Source: Glossina fuscipes
Lineage: Eukaryota > Arthropoda > Insecta > Diptera > Glossinidae
Direction of reading: 5' to 3'
DNA: 64,000 nucleotides
Assembly (NCBI RefSeq): GCF_014805625.2
Contig: NW_023998459.1
Coordinates: 2,175,189-2,239,188, forward strand
Shown here: one piece after another, positions 45,885 through 59,500 of the stretch
Position numbering within the stretch: the stretch's first letter is position 1
Layout of the letters: the number at the start of each line of letters is the position of its first letter
Translations under genes and position numbers: made by a program
The notes under the pieces: model-generated
Database searches by the model: none
Told to the model about the DNA's origin: nothing
What the model saw: the letters and a program-made list of their open reading frames with translations, nothing else

Positions 45885-46590
45885 TTCAGTGTTGTCATTG
45901 TTCTTGATCATTTATCGAAATTTCACTTTCTCGAACCTATCAACATGTTTAATACCAAAAAATAGTTGGTTTTTGTGCAAAAGCGCGTGCTTCACACTTT
46001 TGCCTTGCCTGAGTCAATTATAACCGACAACAGAGTTCAATTCAAGTAGTTCATCTTCAAGTCCTTATTAGAGAATTATGACGTTAAACACCACTTTATT
46101 GCTTTTTAATCTCAGCAAGGTAATGCCAGCGAAAGGGTTAATGGAACTGTTTAGCAGCTATCAGAGCTTACATTAAACGCGATCACCAAGATTGAGATGA
46201 AACCCTATCAGTCGTAAGCTGCACCTTGACAAGCATGCAACCACGGTTTCTTCACTTTACTATAGATCGATAAAACTTGCTCACTAATGGCAATTTCTTG
46301 AACTTTTGCAAGACTCCTCGTCCTTAAGGACTGTCGAGAAGCTACAATTGATAAGAGAAAGAGCTCGTGAAAATATTAGGAAAAATTAGGACACGTTCAC
46401 AACCAATCACGTAGGACAAACCATTTTTAGAAGGAATTTTATCGAAAGCCGCTTAGTAGACTATTATAATAGTAAGCTACCCGACCAATTCGAAAAGGCT
46501 GTGGTTATAAATAGGCATGGTTCAAGTTTCTATGAGTTCAAAAACCTTAAATGTTATCACATTCCACGCTGAGGATCTGCGTGTATGATC
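45885..46590 (+). pseudogene. pol: Second Ty3/gypsy integrase remnant
   Basis: Plus-strand pieces in order: VVIVLDHLSKFHFLEPIN (45891-45945), IITDNRVQFK with the catalytic Asp (near 46018-46047), SQQGNASERVNG (46110-46146), and the C-terminal IFRRNFIESRLVDYYNSKL (46425-46480) ending with FYEFKNLKC (about 46530-46560). Frames shift several times. It is related in plan to the integrase at 22938-24140 but on the other strand and from a different copy. The rest of that element was not found. Confidence 0.72.
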
Positions 46591-48665
46591 AACTCAACGT
46601 ACTTTTTGGTCTTCTGGCGATGTTGGCCTTAGATAAACTTTTAGTACAAAGGAGCAACTTCTTTGAAGATACTCCTTCGCATGATTACCGATAATATATA
46701 TGTCAGTTTAGCTAGGCTTCGTCTTTTTTCGCATGTTTGCGCAGAAAAAGAAGAAGAAAGGTTTTTTGCTTTGAACAATGGGCAGAAAGTTTGAGAAAAA
46801 GAGTGTAATCGTCGTAAAAATAAGAATATTTTTAAAATAGAAAAATATGAATGTTTCTATAAAAATAAGAATACCTTAAAAAGAAAAAAAGAGTCACAAT
46901 TGTGATAGGAGAGATAACTGATATTAAATATATTCTGCAACGGCGGGCGGATTTCTTTTTTTTTTGATATATATAAAGGAGAAAAATTAATTTGCTAAAA
47001 GAAATTTATGTAAAAATGTGTAAAGAATATTGGTGTAAAACAAAAGGAACAAAACGTTTTTTTTTTTGGAAATTTTCCATCTGCTTGTTATATTAAGAAA
47101 AGCATGGAATAGTAAATAATTATTCTAAAAAAAATATGTCTATGTGTAAAGATATGTTGTGTGAACATAATGTGGAAACATTTGAACAAAGCAGAAAAAT
47201 GCATCTAAAAAAGTAAAAATAGACTCTAAACAAGAACAAATACTTCAATAATATCTTGCGGTACCATTTTCACCAACAGTATAGAAAACGCTTTCTTTTT
47301 GAAAGCATAGTAAAACAGAAGTTAAAAATGACTTAAAATACGCTTAACTGATTTTGTTGACGTTTTATTATCATTCAAACGCCAATAAAAAAGTTAACAC
47401 TTCAAAAGGGATATTGATAAAAGTATGCAGATTTTGATTCATATAAAGATATCGGTTAAATAATAAGAAAGTTCTTAATGATATATGGAGTCTGAAAAAC
47501 AACGTACAAAGTAAGCTCTTAAGCTTAAGTTTGTGAATGTGTATACAAATCAGTCTCGACAACTATAAGAAATGTTTTGTTTTGTACAAATTTGTTAAGT
47601 GATGAAAATTTACATCGTCAACTATGTGAGGTGCTGAAAATTTACACCATTTACTTAATCATTAACTTTGTTGTAAACTAGTTTGAACGTATTTATTAGC
47701 GTGTCCGAGGTGGACACTAACAAATAGATAGGACGTGTTCAAACCACGTCAGAGTCACCAAAATGAAAGTGCGATGATCTCAATGGGACGAAGAGCGCAT
47801 CACTATTTTGCTCGGTGTATTTGAACAATAAAATACTCAATTCCCTAATTGGTTGGTATGATTCGACCAAACGCTACGTCATGCCGTACCAACTTTTTGA
47901 TTTGTTTCTTCCAGCACTTGGAATTGACTGACAAAGATAACAAAAAAAGGGGGCGATCAATGTGTTTCACAGAGACGAATTTTATTCTTAAAAAGGTAGA
48001 TTTTCAGACACAATTTTTATAAACTAATGCAGAATTATTCTGCAATGAATAAATATTATAAACTTGCATTTTGCGTTCGTTTAGTCCAGAAATATGAACA
48101 GCTGGAAGTTTGTCACAAAATGCAACATAAGCAAATTAATATAAACAACGACGACACACTTCAAGATCTGGATTATGTAATTTGCGATATCGTTGTCTAT
48201 GGTCAGTTATGCTAAAAGAGACCAACACAAAAATATGAATATGAATATGCAAATGCTAGTGCATGAACAATGCTATCTTAATGAGTGCAAATTCAACCAA
48301 ACATGAATGTGCAAAGCAAGAGTAAAATATCAAATGAAAGTATATATTTAAATTAAAACAAATACAAACTAAACAAATACGAGTAAAATAAGATATATAT
48401 ATTTAAAGTGAAAAAACTTCATCATCATAATATCAATTTCATGATCAGCAGCAGCAAACAATCGGCATATTCATTCATCATATTTGTTTTAATTATATAA
48501 CATGTTTATACATAACACAATTCAAGTAATAATACATATATACTTACAAATTAATTAGCCCGTCCCCTTTTAATTACTATACATATATTGATAATGTCTT
48601 TGCTATTGAAAGCAATATGAATTAAAAGTTAATGACCAAAAATAGAAATACATATATGTATATAT
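46591..48665. other. No recognised gene
   Basis: AT-rich sequence with poly-A/T runs. The piece 48000-48420 may be part of the same decayed repeat as 42840-43080, based only on short shared phrases. Confidence 0.35.
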
Positions 48666-48944
48666 TGTAAGGAAGCGATTTTGCTTCCTTACGAAATACA
48701 AGTCCGTCCGCCTTAGACATTTATCACCAGCAGGCAACCCGCCAGTCCGATCTGTCCGTGCACGTCCGTGGGGGTTCAATAGAAGATAAGCAGCCCCATC
48801 CAGCACCAAACGTAGGGTATAAAGCGCATAGCGAATATGCCTATGTAGAATCGTAATATCACACACTTATACCTTGTGAAGATAAAATCGCAACAGCACA
48901 TACCTATACCTTGTACAGCTAGAATCATAATAACACACACCAAA

Positions 48945-49063
48945 AAGCTTAGATCCAAGTTTCAAAATGTAATAGCGGAGTCAAGAACTCAATTAAAAGG
49001 AAAAAACTTAGAACCAAATTTCAAAATGTAATAGCGGATGTCAAGAACCCAAATAAAAGAAAA
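48945..49063 (+). repeat. 60-bp tandem repeat, two units, inside LTR copy C
   Basis: Both units contain TTCAAAATGTAATAGCGGA and TCAAGAAC, with the second starting near 49005. Differences are few substitutions and a one-base insertion. Confidence 0.8.
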
Positions 49064-49179
49064 ACATAGTTGCAAGAAATCAATATGGCAAGAACCCAAG
49101 TAGAATCTCAAAATGTTTAAGTACTCAAAGGCTAAATAAAAACGCAAAGTATAATTACAAGTAAAATTCCAAAATGTTT

Positions 49180-49400
49180 AACAAGCATAATGGAACTTAG
49201 GTAGGAAATCTATGCATGCAAAACAAACTTCAGCAAGAATCTCTATATGCGCAGAATGAGTAGCACCGTTAGGGTAAACAGAGCAAGCAGAATGGAACTT
49301 AGGTAGAAAACCTATGCATGCAAAACAAACTTCAGCAAGAATCTCTATGCACCGTTAGGTTAAACAAAACAAGCAGAATTGAACTTAGGTAGGGAAGGAA
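49180..49400 (+). repeat. Roughly 100-bp tandem repeat, about 2.2 units, inside LTR copy C
   Basis: Each unit carries GGAACTTAGGTAG, CTATGCATGCAAAACAAACT and TCAGCAAGAATCTCTAT, followed by CACCGTTAGG. The third unit is partial, ending at about 49400. Confidence 0.8.
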
Positions 49401-49479
49401 TAGTAAAATCATACGATAATGCATAAACTGCATACACACATCGTACAAGACACGATCACACATGTAAAGACACACCAAA

Positions 49480-49715
49480 ACACATGCAAACAGAGTGCAC
49501 TAGCACCCACATACCTAACGGTGATCGAATCACGCGATTTTGTGCCTGAGTGCTTAGTGAGTAAACTCTTGAACAAAACATAGTAATAAGCTATACACAA
49601 AGTACATGCAAACTCAGTGCACAAGCACTCACATACTTAACGGTGATCGAATCACGCGATTTGGTACCTGAGTGCTTGTGAGTAGACATTTGAACAAACA
49701 TAGTAATAAGTTAGA
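49480..49715 (+). repeat. 122-bp tandem repeat, two units, inside LTR copy C
   Basis: The units share GGTGATCGAATCACGCGATT at 49520 and 49642 and AACATAGTAATAAG at their ends. Each contains the small palindrome GTGAT-CGA-ATCAC. Confidence 0.82.
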
Positions 49716-50018
49716 TGTAAGTTGGTTAAGTTGTGTATAAGTAGGATCATGCAAGTCGCAACTGAGGTTACGGCTGCAGCCAACCTAAGCTAAGCATACC
49801 CATAAGCATATTACCTCAACTTATGTAAACACATAGAGCATGTTGGCATTAGGACAAGCGAGTGAGACTCGGGCATTAAAGGACAGCGCATCGCACAGAC
49901 TCGTTCATTTCGGTGTCATAGCTGCCTGGAGGTAAGTGGTTACAGACAATATGACAAATCTCTTTTTTTTTTGACATTACGGATAGGGGATGTGTCGGTT
50001 GGTATAAATCGCCATCCC

Positions 50019-50028
50019 NNNNNNNNNN
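50019..50028. other. Assembly gap (10 N) between two copies of a 37-bp repeat
   Basis: The 37 bases before the gap (49982-50018) and after it (50029-50065) are the same but for one base. This suggests a tandem array that the assembler could not span, with unknown true length. Confidence 0.85.
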
Positions 50029-50481
50029 GATAGGGGATGTGACGGTTGGTATAAATCGCCATCCCTGAAAGACTTGGTAGGACAACTGACCTTATGGATG
50101 AGGGATGTACTGGCTGACTGAAGAATAATTTGTCGTTGTAATTTCCGACGAGTAGCGGATCAGGGATACCCCGGCGGCAGCTATGACACTGGCAACGTAT
50201 CCGGTTTATTTTCTTCCAGCGTCCCGCGATATTAAAAGCGAACAGAAAGTGAAAGTGGAACGTCGTAAAAAAACGAAAATAGAACGGTAAGCGCGCAACA
50301 AAGTCGGGTCACCTCGCTGGTTCCTTTTCCTTGCCCCAGCCATTATCTACAAACTTCCCTGTACCAATAAAGTGAAGAAATCACAACACCATCCCCCCCG
50401 AAGGTCCTGATTATTTTATTAAAATTTTCTTGCAACGGATCCTGGATTGTCTGAGTCATACCCCGCCTAAGGAAACTCGTT

Positions 50482-50484
<3 letters not shown>

Positions 50485-50523
<39 letters not shown>
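50485..50523. repeat. (AT)n microsatellite
   Basis: About 19 AT units directly after LTR copy C. It is probably the TA-rich target site, later expanded. Confidence 0.9.
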
Positions 50524-50524
<1 letters not shown>

Positions 50525-53123
50525 GCAGAGTGTGGAGAACCAAAGTCGTCCCTCCTTTTGGCCTCACAGGTCCTTTGTCTCTGACGGGGAGTGCTAGAGA
50601 AGTTAGAGAAAGTGATTTAGAATTACAGTAAAAAGAAACTAGAGGAAAGAGAAAGCAGAAGAAGTTTAAAATAATTACCTTAAGCCGAAATTTAGTGGGT
50701 TTGTCAGGACTAGAGTAAGTGACAGAAAGGGAGCTAGTCGCAGGGTGAGCTGGGAGTGGACGTTTTGATCTAGTTGATGCGTTTACAATAATGGCGGTAA
50801 TAGGTCTTTGAACCAGGAACATGAATTTATATTTGAAGTAGGACAAAGAAAACTCATCTTCAGAAAGAAATTTATAACAAGCAAAAGAAAACAGAGTCAC
50901 TGTGAATAAATAGAAATACAAGACAAATTTTAAAAATGAGTTCACCCTAATAAAAAACTCGTTTATGAATTAGTTCCAACGATATTTAATACAAAGAAGG
51001 AAACAAAAAAATGTCTTGTAAGATACAACATGGAGCCGCTGGGCTACCCCAGCACCAGGTTATGGGCAAAATTAGCCCTTCACAATACATATATATTAAA
51101 ATGGTTTTTTTTTGTATGGAAGCAGGTTAGCTTATCGGACGCAGCGGGACCGGCCCGAACGAAACTGTGCAATGGCCCATGGCTTATGATCTGCCCATTC
51201 GGTATTTAGTTTCGTACGTCCGTTTGTCCTTGTAAGACTAAAGCACGCGTATATCTTTAGATGTAACCATCTGAGGAGAGTCCGTGCGTCAAAAATTGAA
51301 AATCGTCCCACATCTTCTGAACAAGCTCAGCAAGTTGTGTAAGTGGCACGTACTACCATCTCTACTGCCTCCGATCCACTTTAAGTGGCGCTTTAACGAA
51401 GCCCTGAAAATAATCAAGCCCGGAGCTCGATAGTAGGACAGACCTTGGGAACAATACGGACACCGGCTTTTATATATAAGACTTAGCAGTTACAGGTGTT
51501 GGATATAAAAAATTCGATTACGACCGAATATAAGTTTCTTCCTTGTTTCTTCCCACGTTATATTATGCTCATATTTTTATACTGCCAAAACTCCTAAATT
51601 ATTTTCTTTTCGCAAGTTATTAAAGGAAAATAACATGAAAAGTTACTCACCGTTGAATTTGATAGGATGCTTACTGAGCTTCTATTTGCACTCCTTTGGC
51701 CGCTACTCCCACTGCTGCCAGCGGATTAGTAATTCCACGCAAATGTTTCTCCTCAGCTAGTGGCTTCACCAATGTCTGTTAATATTGATTTTTTTTTTAT
51801 TGTTTACTAAAGTTTGCTTTCTTTGTAGTCTACTTTTTTTCCACAGATTCCAGGCGCTCTTATAGCTACTAGTTACTTCTTTTCGATAAATTCTTTTTTC
51901 TTATTCGAATTCAGTGTTTAACAAACACTATGCTATTATTTATTCTTCCTTTTCTGCTTTAGGCAGAGCTAAAATAGTTTCTATACATAATCCAGTAGTA
52001 ACAACGTAATGCAGTAATTTTGAGTGTCCTTTTTAGAATCAGAATTTTTATTATACTTAGTGAGTTAAGCGTACCTCTTATGTTTTACTGCTAGCTATGC
52101 GTATGTACGAGTTTTTTTTCTTTAGTTATCAATAACACTTGTATTTTTCTGTCATATATGTGAATTACTGTGGTTGTTACATTGGTGCAAAATTTTTTAG
52201 ATTCCATATAAAATGTAAATTTGCTTAGCTCTTTTTTTCTTGTTAAGTTGAATACGCCATTTTACCTTCCCAGAACGAACACTTCCTTGAAATTTGCACT
52301 TTTCGCTAAATATTTTGTATCTTTCGACCACTCAAATTCCGTTTTATCTTTTATTTTACTTGTCGGTAAGTTCAGTTTTAATAACGCGTTATGACATATC
52401 TATTGTTAACTCCTTTCAACCATCCCTGCTCGAGCACCGCATTACGATTAATATCTTTCCAATCGGAAAGACTTTTTGTAGCGGCAAACGTCAGAGTATG
52501 CAAAGCAGCTCAAAGGACTCTTAACGCTATCAGACTAGCTCGCCGAAAATTGGGGGGTTCCTGAAAGTGATTTTGCCCTATAGAATCTTTATAAATTTTT
52601 AGATGTAAGTGGATGTGTAGTGAATGTGAGTGTGTTAGGTGATCACCTACTTCGCCAGCCAGAATCAAAACAACATAATTAGATTACAAATATTTTATTA
52701 AGGTGTTGTTGTTACAAATGTCTTAATCTAAAAGTGTCAAATGTGTATTCTGATTCAAAAATTATGATTATAATAAAAATAAGCATTATAATCTATATTA
52801 ACAAAAAAAAATAACAACTCACCGAATGTACATTCGAGATCTTGGAAACAATTAACAACTTGATAAATCTAATTTTGAAACTACTGCCACTCGTATCTTC
52901 ACATATGCAACGTAGTCCAATATTTCTTCAATGTTTTCGGCAATTTACGTCATTAATTTTTCTCCCAAAATTTACCACCGATTTGATTTCCGCATTGACC
53001 GGCTTGCATGTGCACAATTACACGCATTCTGTGTTTTTGGTTCTTTTGAAACTAGCGATAGAGTCTCTTTATTCTCGCTTTCTTAGCTCTTTCTTAGTGC
53101 CGTAAGAAATGTTTATTTTTTTT
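50524..53123. other. No recognised gene; one dispersed repeat
   Basis: 51130-51240 matches part of 29220-29305 (see there). Otherwise AT-rich DNA with no domain I recognise. Confidence 0.4.
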
Positions 53124-53505
53124 TTAACTAAAAAAGAAGTCTTTTCTTTTCTGACGACAAACTTCAACTGAATATTTTTTTTTTTAAGGGTGAAAATGAC
53201 TCAGGAGTCCGGTCAAGTCATTACTATAATTAGTGAGCTGAATTATTTAATGCACTCGCATTGGATTGTCAATTTTCTTCTTTCTTAGATTACTTAAAAA
53301 AAAGTCTTTACTTTACGGATGACATATTTCATCTGAATATTTTTTTTGCAAGGGGAATGTCCTTTCTTCAAGGGTACAAATGACTCAGGAGTCCGGTCAC
53401 AACATTAATATAATTAGCGAACTGAATTATTTAATGCACTCGCGTTGGATTGTCAATTTTCTTCTTTTTTTAGATTACTTAAAAAAAATTCTTTACTTTA
53501 TATTG
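53124..53505. repeat. 165-185 bp tandem duplication, about 2.2 units
   Basis: Units start at about 53124, 53290 and 53475 and share TGACTCAGGAGTCCGGTCA and GAATTATTTAATGCACTCGC. The second unit has about 20 extra bases around 53350. The third is partial. Confidence 0.8.
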
Positions 53506-56500
53506 TTATACACATTTTTTTTTTTTAAATTTTTAAATTTACTTTTTTTCATTTTATTTATTTTTACTGAACTGAACAAAATCCAAAAATTGAATAATCA
53601 AAAAAACGTTCCCAACAAAAAAGAAAACTTGACATCCCAAAAAAAAAATAAAACCAACGCCTACTTGTTTTCCTACAAGTATATCTCAGCGGCAGCTCGA
53701 AGAGGAAGAGATTTTCAGTCTCCGAATGAAAAAAGCTCCATCTGAATATTATAATTCATTTCTGTTTGTTTCTTATGCAAATATCAACAGAGAAGACTGT
53801 CTGCTACGAAGTATAAATGAAACCATAATGGAACTTTATTTCCTCCCGACAGCCTAATGGTTAGCAGTCAAGCCTATGAGTTACATTCCTTATCATATTC
53901 TACTATCTGTGACCCACGGTCAAAGCGAACAACCTCTTAACAATATATCCGCAAGCCAACGGCTTAATTGCGAGCATATGACTTCACTTACATTTGGCGG
54001 TGTCGCTCAAATAACGGTTTAATCGAGAAGAAAAAGGATGTTCACTCAACCTGTCTACACCTCTGTTCGGAATAAATTTGCTTGCCAATTGTGTAATTGA
54101 TCGCATTCGAGATCCTTATTCAATTTTAACCCTTACTTACATTATACAGCAATCCTACAATATTCATAAGAGCACAACAAGCTGCTTATTAAAAAAGAAA
54201 AGAAGCAGACAATAAAAAACACTATAATGTACGATATATATGTACACCTACAACTAGGCGTAGCACTAAAACAAGTCCAACAGCTTTGGTCCTTACCGTT
54301 AGAATCACGTCTCTATTTGGTAAACTGTGATTTCCATAAATTCATGGACTACAAAAAAAACAAATAATTTTCGTCAACAAGAATAATATTTTGTTCGCTC
54401 AGAAAATTTCTAACGTTAACTTCTAATACAAAGTTTGGATGCAGCAAGTTTTCATGAAGGATACTGAAGGATACTACTTAAGATGTAGTGTTGGTATTTA
54501 TGTCCATACCATGAGTATTAATTTTTATTCCCATTATTGTCAAATTAGCAAATCGCTTAGCAACGAATATGGCTTTATTATTATCAATCATTTGAACTTT
54601 GCGATATTTCAAGTTACTTCTGTTTTTAATCCTTGATCCAACACCTGGTTTTTAAAATATTGATTAGTCTATATTTCTAGAAAAAATTGTATATTAATAA
54701 AATGCCGTTGGATTGCCTGTTAAAGATATTTCAACAATTTTAAGTTCTTTTCGTTGGCAAAAACATTGCGAACCAATATTATTTTTTTAACAATAGTTTG
54801 ATTTGGTTCACTCTAACTTATTTTCTTTATTTACATTTATAGAACTGAAATAAATTCAAGACATTATAGAGTAAAAAGCAACAAAACAAGTCACTGCACC
54901 AAACTCCGTCAAAAAACCTCAAAAATTGCGACCTGTAGTTTGAACGTAAAAATACACAAACAAACTTGACAAGACAAGAAAGAAAGTGATTCTGAATAAT
55001 ATCTATCGCATAATTTACCGGGGATTCTATCGAATCGCGCAGATTCCATATGGACGACGTATATAAGAAGAACTTAATAGGAGATATCAAAAATCTGATG
55101 TGTAAACAAAAAGGAAAGTGAAAGAACAAAGAGTACCAATCTTTACGGAGCAATTAGAAATTTGTCTCGTTCGTACTGATTATGTGGGTTGCTTCAGACT
55201 GCTCTGCAAGATTGTTACCTCTGCTAACCTAATTTTTATTACTACCCAAAGTAATGGTGGTATATTGTCGTCTTTAATTAGTACCATATAAAGTTTAACC
55301 ATAGCTTAAAAAAAATTGATTGTTAGGATTTTTGATCTGTTTCGAATGCAACGTTCTTCCACGACATGTATTTATGATGTAGTTAACTTTGCTTGCACTC
55401 AATTCTCAAACAATCTAATAACAATCACTATTCTAACCACTATTCTTGCCACTTCTTGTGCATCCACTGAAATACATATATATCACAACTTCATGCCAAA
55501 ATCACTGAAAGTAAAATCAGTTGTGCTTTGCAAGCTTAGTTAATCCCATGCGCTTTGAGGATTACCTTAATCGCTGAGTAACATTTTTCTTGTTTGTATA
55601 TGTAAAAATACTCGAGGTGGCTTTTTATTTTATTTAGTTGAAGGTATATATTTAAAAAAATTGAATTAACGTTTATAGACATGAAAAACAAGACAGAATT
55701 TCAAAGAAATTTCATAAGTGCAAGCAAAAAACAAACTATATTAACATACAAAAATTATATTTGTTGTGAAAAAGAGTTAACAAGTCACCAAAAAAGGACA
55801 TGATCGCGAATTAAATCCTTAGAGAGTTAAGGGAGACAGATACAAGGAATGTAAACGATAAGTTTTCATTTAATCATTATTCGTGATTTCTTTTTACGAG
55901 ATGATAAAAGAAGTGTCAGAATTTGCATACGGCTGACGTACTGATTGCATGTTTTTTTTTAAGTGGTGGGAGCGATGTCCAGCTTGAGTATTGAAGAACT
56001 CGCACAAAGGGCACAGGATCGACATCGAAAGACTCCGCATAACGCTACAATACAACTAGTTGATGGAACTAAGTTGAAAACAGACAGCTCACCTTTGTGA
56101 CTAGTCCAGTTTGGCAGCCCCACGACAACATTACAATGCTAAAATCATTACAATGCCACGCGACACCGATGAAATTTTGTTAAGGTAAAATTTTCGATAA
56201 GCGTTAGGTTCAAAGACTTCAAGGATTTGCCTGGACAAGACAGGCAATTGTAAAAGTCATGTTCGTCCAGATGGTCAGAGTTGTCGCTCATTAAAACAAG
56301 GCGGAGAACTTGATCATGATAGGTATGGAAATAAAGGGACCGAAGATAAAAAGCCACAAATGACGACGACCGTAAAACTTAGGATGAGGTAACATAACTT
56401 ACCATGTAGTAAAATCTTTAAGCGCATTTTTGAGAACAGTTAACACTGAAAGAACACGATAAATTGCAGAAGTCATCGCTAATACGGATTGTTAAATACC

Positions 56501-59500
56501 ACTGAACCAGAACGAGAATGGGTCCCACAACAGAGGATTCAGAAGTTCGCTACATTAAAAGGAACCATGTCGACAGCTCAAGATCTAAATATGATTCATG
56601 ATGATAGACCATTTAATTTGAGGTCTCCAAACAGACATTCCATTATGCAGACCGCCATTGCTACGGTTAAAAGCCCGTTCAGCTCTCATATTATTTTGAC
56701 TAAAATGAGGAATGCCACTCGAAGACTATGTATTTGTTTAAAACATGGTTGAATCCTTTAACAACTGCGTCAACTGCGTCAACTGCAACAACATGATCTT
56801 GTTTGGGCCATTGAGAATGTTTATTATTTAAGCTGATATTCAGGGTCTTAAACCAGAATACGGCAGCATCGTGATTTTGATTTGGAGTGAAATTTCATCT
56901 ATAATGTTATCACATAAAAGGGCTACTTATATAGTAAAATTAAACCAATTTCTTACAGACTAGTATTTATATACATATTTGCTCAAACAGGCCAAGGAGT
57001 CAGAATAAATATATTCGGAGCAGCAGCAGGTTATAGTATCATCTTTATTTACATAATACATTGGTAAAAATAATAGGACAAACAAGCACAAGATTTCATA
57101 AATCGTTCCCTTACCTGTCCTGTACGTGCTGGCATTGTCAGTCTTATTCAAACTTACATGTCTACAACGAGACAAAATTTCTGTAACTTTAATAGTCGTT
57201 GTAATTAACACTAAACCTAATGACACTTTTCAGATAAACGTTATGTTTTTTTCTACTTGATTATAAATAATACAGAATTTAACATAGGCAATGAAACACA
57301 AAATAATTGTAACGTAATACTTTCCATATAGCACAAATGTTTATGGTTTTATTTCTCTTGTTCTTTTTGGAATGACATATTTTTCGTTTTTTAGAAATTG
57401 TAATGAACTCCGCTGAATCTTTCTGCGTAGTTTTTCTTGCTTGTTCCTACAAAGCCTCGGTATTTAGTGGCAGATTTTCCTGAGTACTAGAATAAAAATT
57501 CGTGTCACGGTACCCTTCTCCAGTTGTTTGCTTATATTAAATTCAAGCATTTATAGCAGCCAAATGCTTAGACACACCTTCTAGGAGATTTAGATTTAGA
57601 TTTTCCCCTTTACTTTTTAGCCACTTGATTCTTCATGTTTTCGTTAAAATTAAATTTATTATAAAAAGCAGTAGCTTCAGGTGTACATTTAGCTGTTTTT
57701 TTCATGTTCACAAATTTATGCCTCGAAAGTAGTAGGAGACCATTTTTGTTTGATTTCAACAATTTTAAAGCTGGCTAGTTTGGGAGATGTGGCGGTTTTA
57801 TAAATTGTCTCTCGAATATTTCTCAGACGACTAAACCTAAAAGGAAGAAATAGAATGTACTTACTCTTTAAAGAGCACACAGACGGACGAAACCTAACTT
57901 ACCCTATGTCTTTCACTACCCGCCATACCTACCAAGCGAGAAGAGAATATAGGTGTTTGCTTATTGAAACTTTGGAAATTTAGATCAAATTAAATATAAT
58001 TTGCAGTTCATTTTCGTTTTTCGTTGCAAGCAAAATTTTCAAGGTTCTTCTTGTTAAAAATATCGATACCTTTCATTTTACTGGATATCGAAAAAAAAAT
58101 TTTTTTATGAAGTTTCGATAACGAGACAATAAATGACGTTTTGTAGTTTTCCGATTCCTTTTTTTTTATTACACAAACCAATTACGCTTCCTTTTTCCAT
58201 AATTATTCGGGTTGTCTTAACTTCTCCATAACGCACATGTGCAATTTTTACATAATTAATAAAATTGGGCCCTTCTTCAGAAAACATGTATAAATAATTC
58301 GTAATTTAATCGTAAGTGACTGTTTACTGCTTATTTTCTTTAATTTTTTTCACCAACCGCCAGCACTTATGATGATTACCAATATCTAATGTTCTTGTTT
58401 TTGCGACCGCGCATATTTCCGAAAGAATAAGACTATTACAATGTTTATGAGAAACTAATATAAAATATATAAAACTGCACGACGCATTGATTTGTATTGC
58501 CTTTAACTTTAACACAATTATTAAGATGTTTGCATTTATTTTCATTTGAAATGTATTGCACTTTTTCTCTTGTTTCTCTTGTTCGAAGGCTCTTAGCAAA
58601 CTATTAAAATTTTATATTCTTTTTCTTGTCGCCCGTGCCAATATGTCGTACAATAAACATTTAAAGGAAAAATACACTGATTCTTCATATAAACACGTTC
58701 GAACTGGCACACATGCTATAGCATTCTATACATTCTTACACTACAAATATGCTTAAACCTACCGTTATTTTTTTTACAAAAATATACATTGGATTTTTAA
58801 TACGTATATACACTTCTGCATTCTCATATTTACTACCTGATCGATTTCTTTCATACATACGCTTATATCTTTATGCGGACACATCCGCTTGTTCTGACCG
58901 AGTGAATTATTAAAATTTATGTGTCTACGCTAAAGAAACATATTGAATTGTTCTTATTATTTACCCTTATTGTACCAAATTGACAAAGTTTTTTCTTACT
59001 TATCAGACGCATCCATGTTGCCAAATACGCTTAGTTTCTTATACCTGTTAACTTAAGCGTCCTTGTTTCCAGGACGTCCTAGGTTTACAGGTCGCATGTC
59101 GGTAGGCACACCTAATCGTCATGTAAAAGTTTACACAAATTTAAATCGTAGAACTAGCTAATTAATCCTCTGTGGTTCGAGGCGTTACTACAGAACGGAT
59201 TAACGTCGCAAAATTTTCTAACATGGGCCGCAAGAACAGACTTAGCACTTTTAATTTGGTATCGTCTACCAAGCCAATTTTCAGCTGATTCTGCTCTAGA
59301 CCTTCTGTGCAAATTTTTCAAAAACGCAAGTAAACTTGTACTCTGTGTTTATTGTTGCTGTGCATAACTTTCCTGCAACAACCACTGTGCCGACAAACAA
59401 TTTTGTTTTGATAATTAGACGGTTTCGTCATTCTTCTAGCGGATTTTGTTAGTCGTTAACTCATCTTTCTTTGTTCCTAACGTAATTTGGTGATTAGAGT

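Larger units (their letters stand above)
48666..50484 (+). repeat. Long LTR, hairpin-headed family, copy C, filled with minisatellites
   Basis: Starts TGTAAGGAAGCGATTTTGCT, ends ACTCGTTACA, with ATAT on both sides (48662-48665, 50485-50488), consistent with a four-base target duplication in a TA-rich site. The first 100 bp and last 300 bp align with solo LTR copy A, including the AATAAA signal (about 50368) and the CCGAAGGTCC block. Between them are about 1.4 kb absent from copy A, made largely of tandem repeats plus an assembly gap. Either this LTR has expanded, or copy A is the shortened form. Confidence 0.75.

Noticed and set aside
48945..49715. CRISPR-like array
   Set aside because: Repeats are long, directly adjacent and of different kinds, with no unique spacers. 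The window is animal DNA with minisatellites.
50343..50945. A 200-residue minus-strand open frame
   Set aside because: It runs through the (AT)n microsatellite, giving an artificial Ile/Tyr repeat, and overlaps the end of LTR copy C. No family similarity.
53380..53745. A 121-residue plus-strand open frame
   Set aside because: Made of a tandem-repeat unit plus poly-T/poly-A giving Phe- and Lys-rich sequence. No domain.
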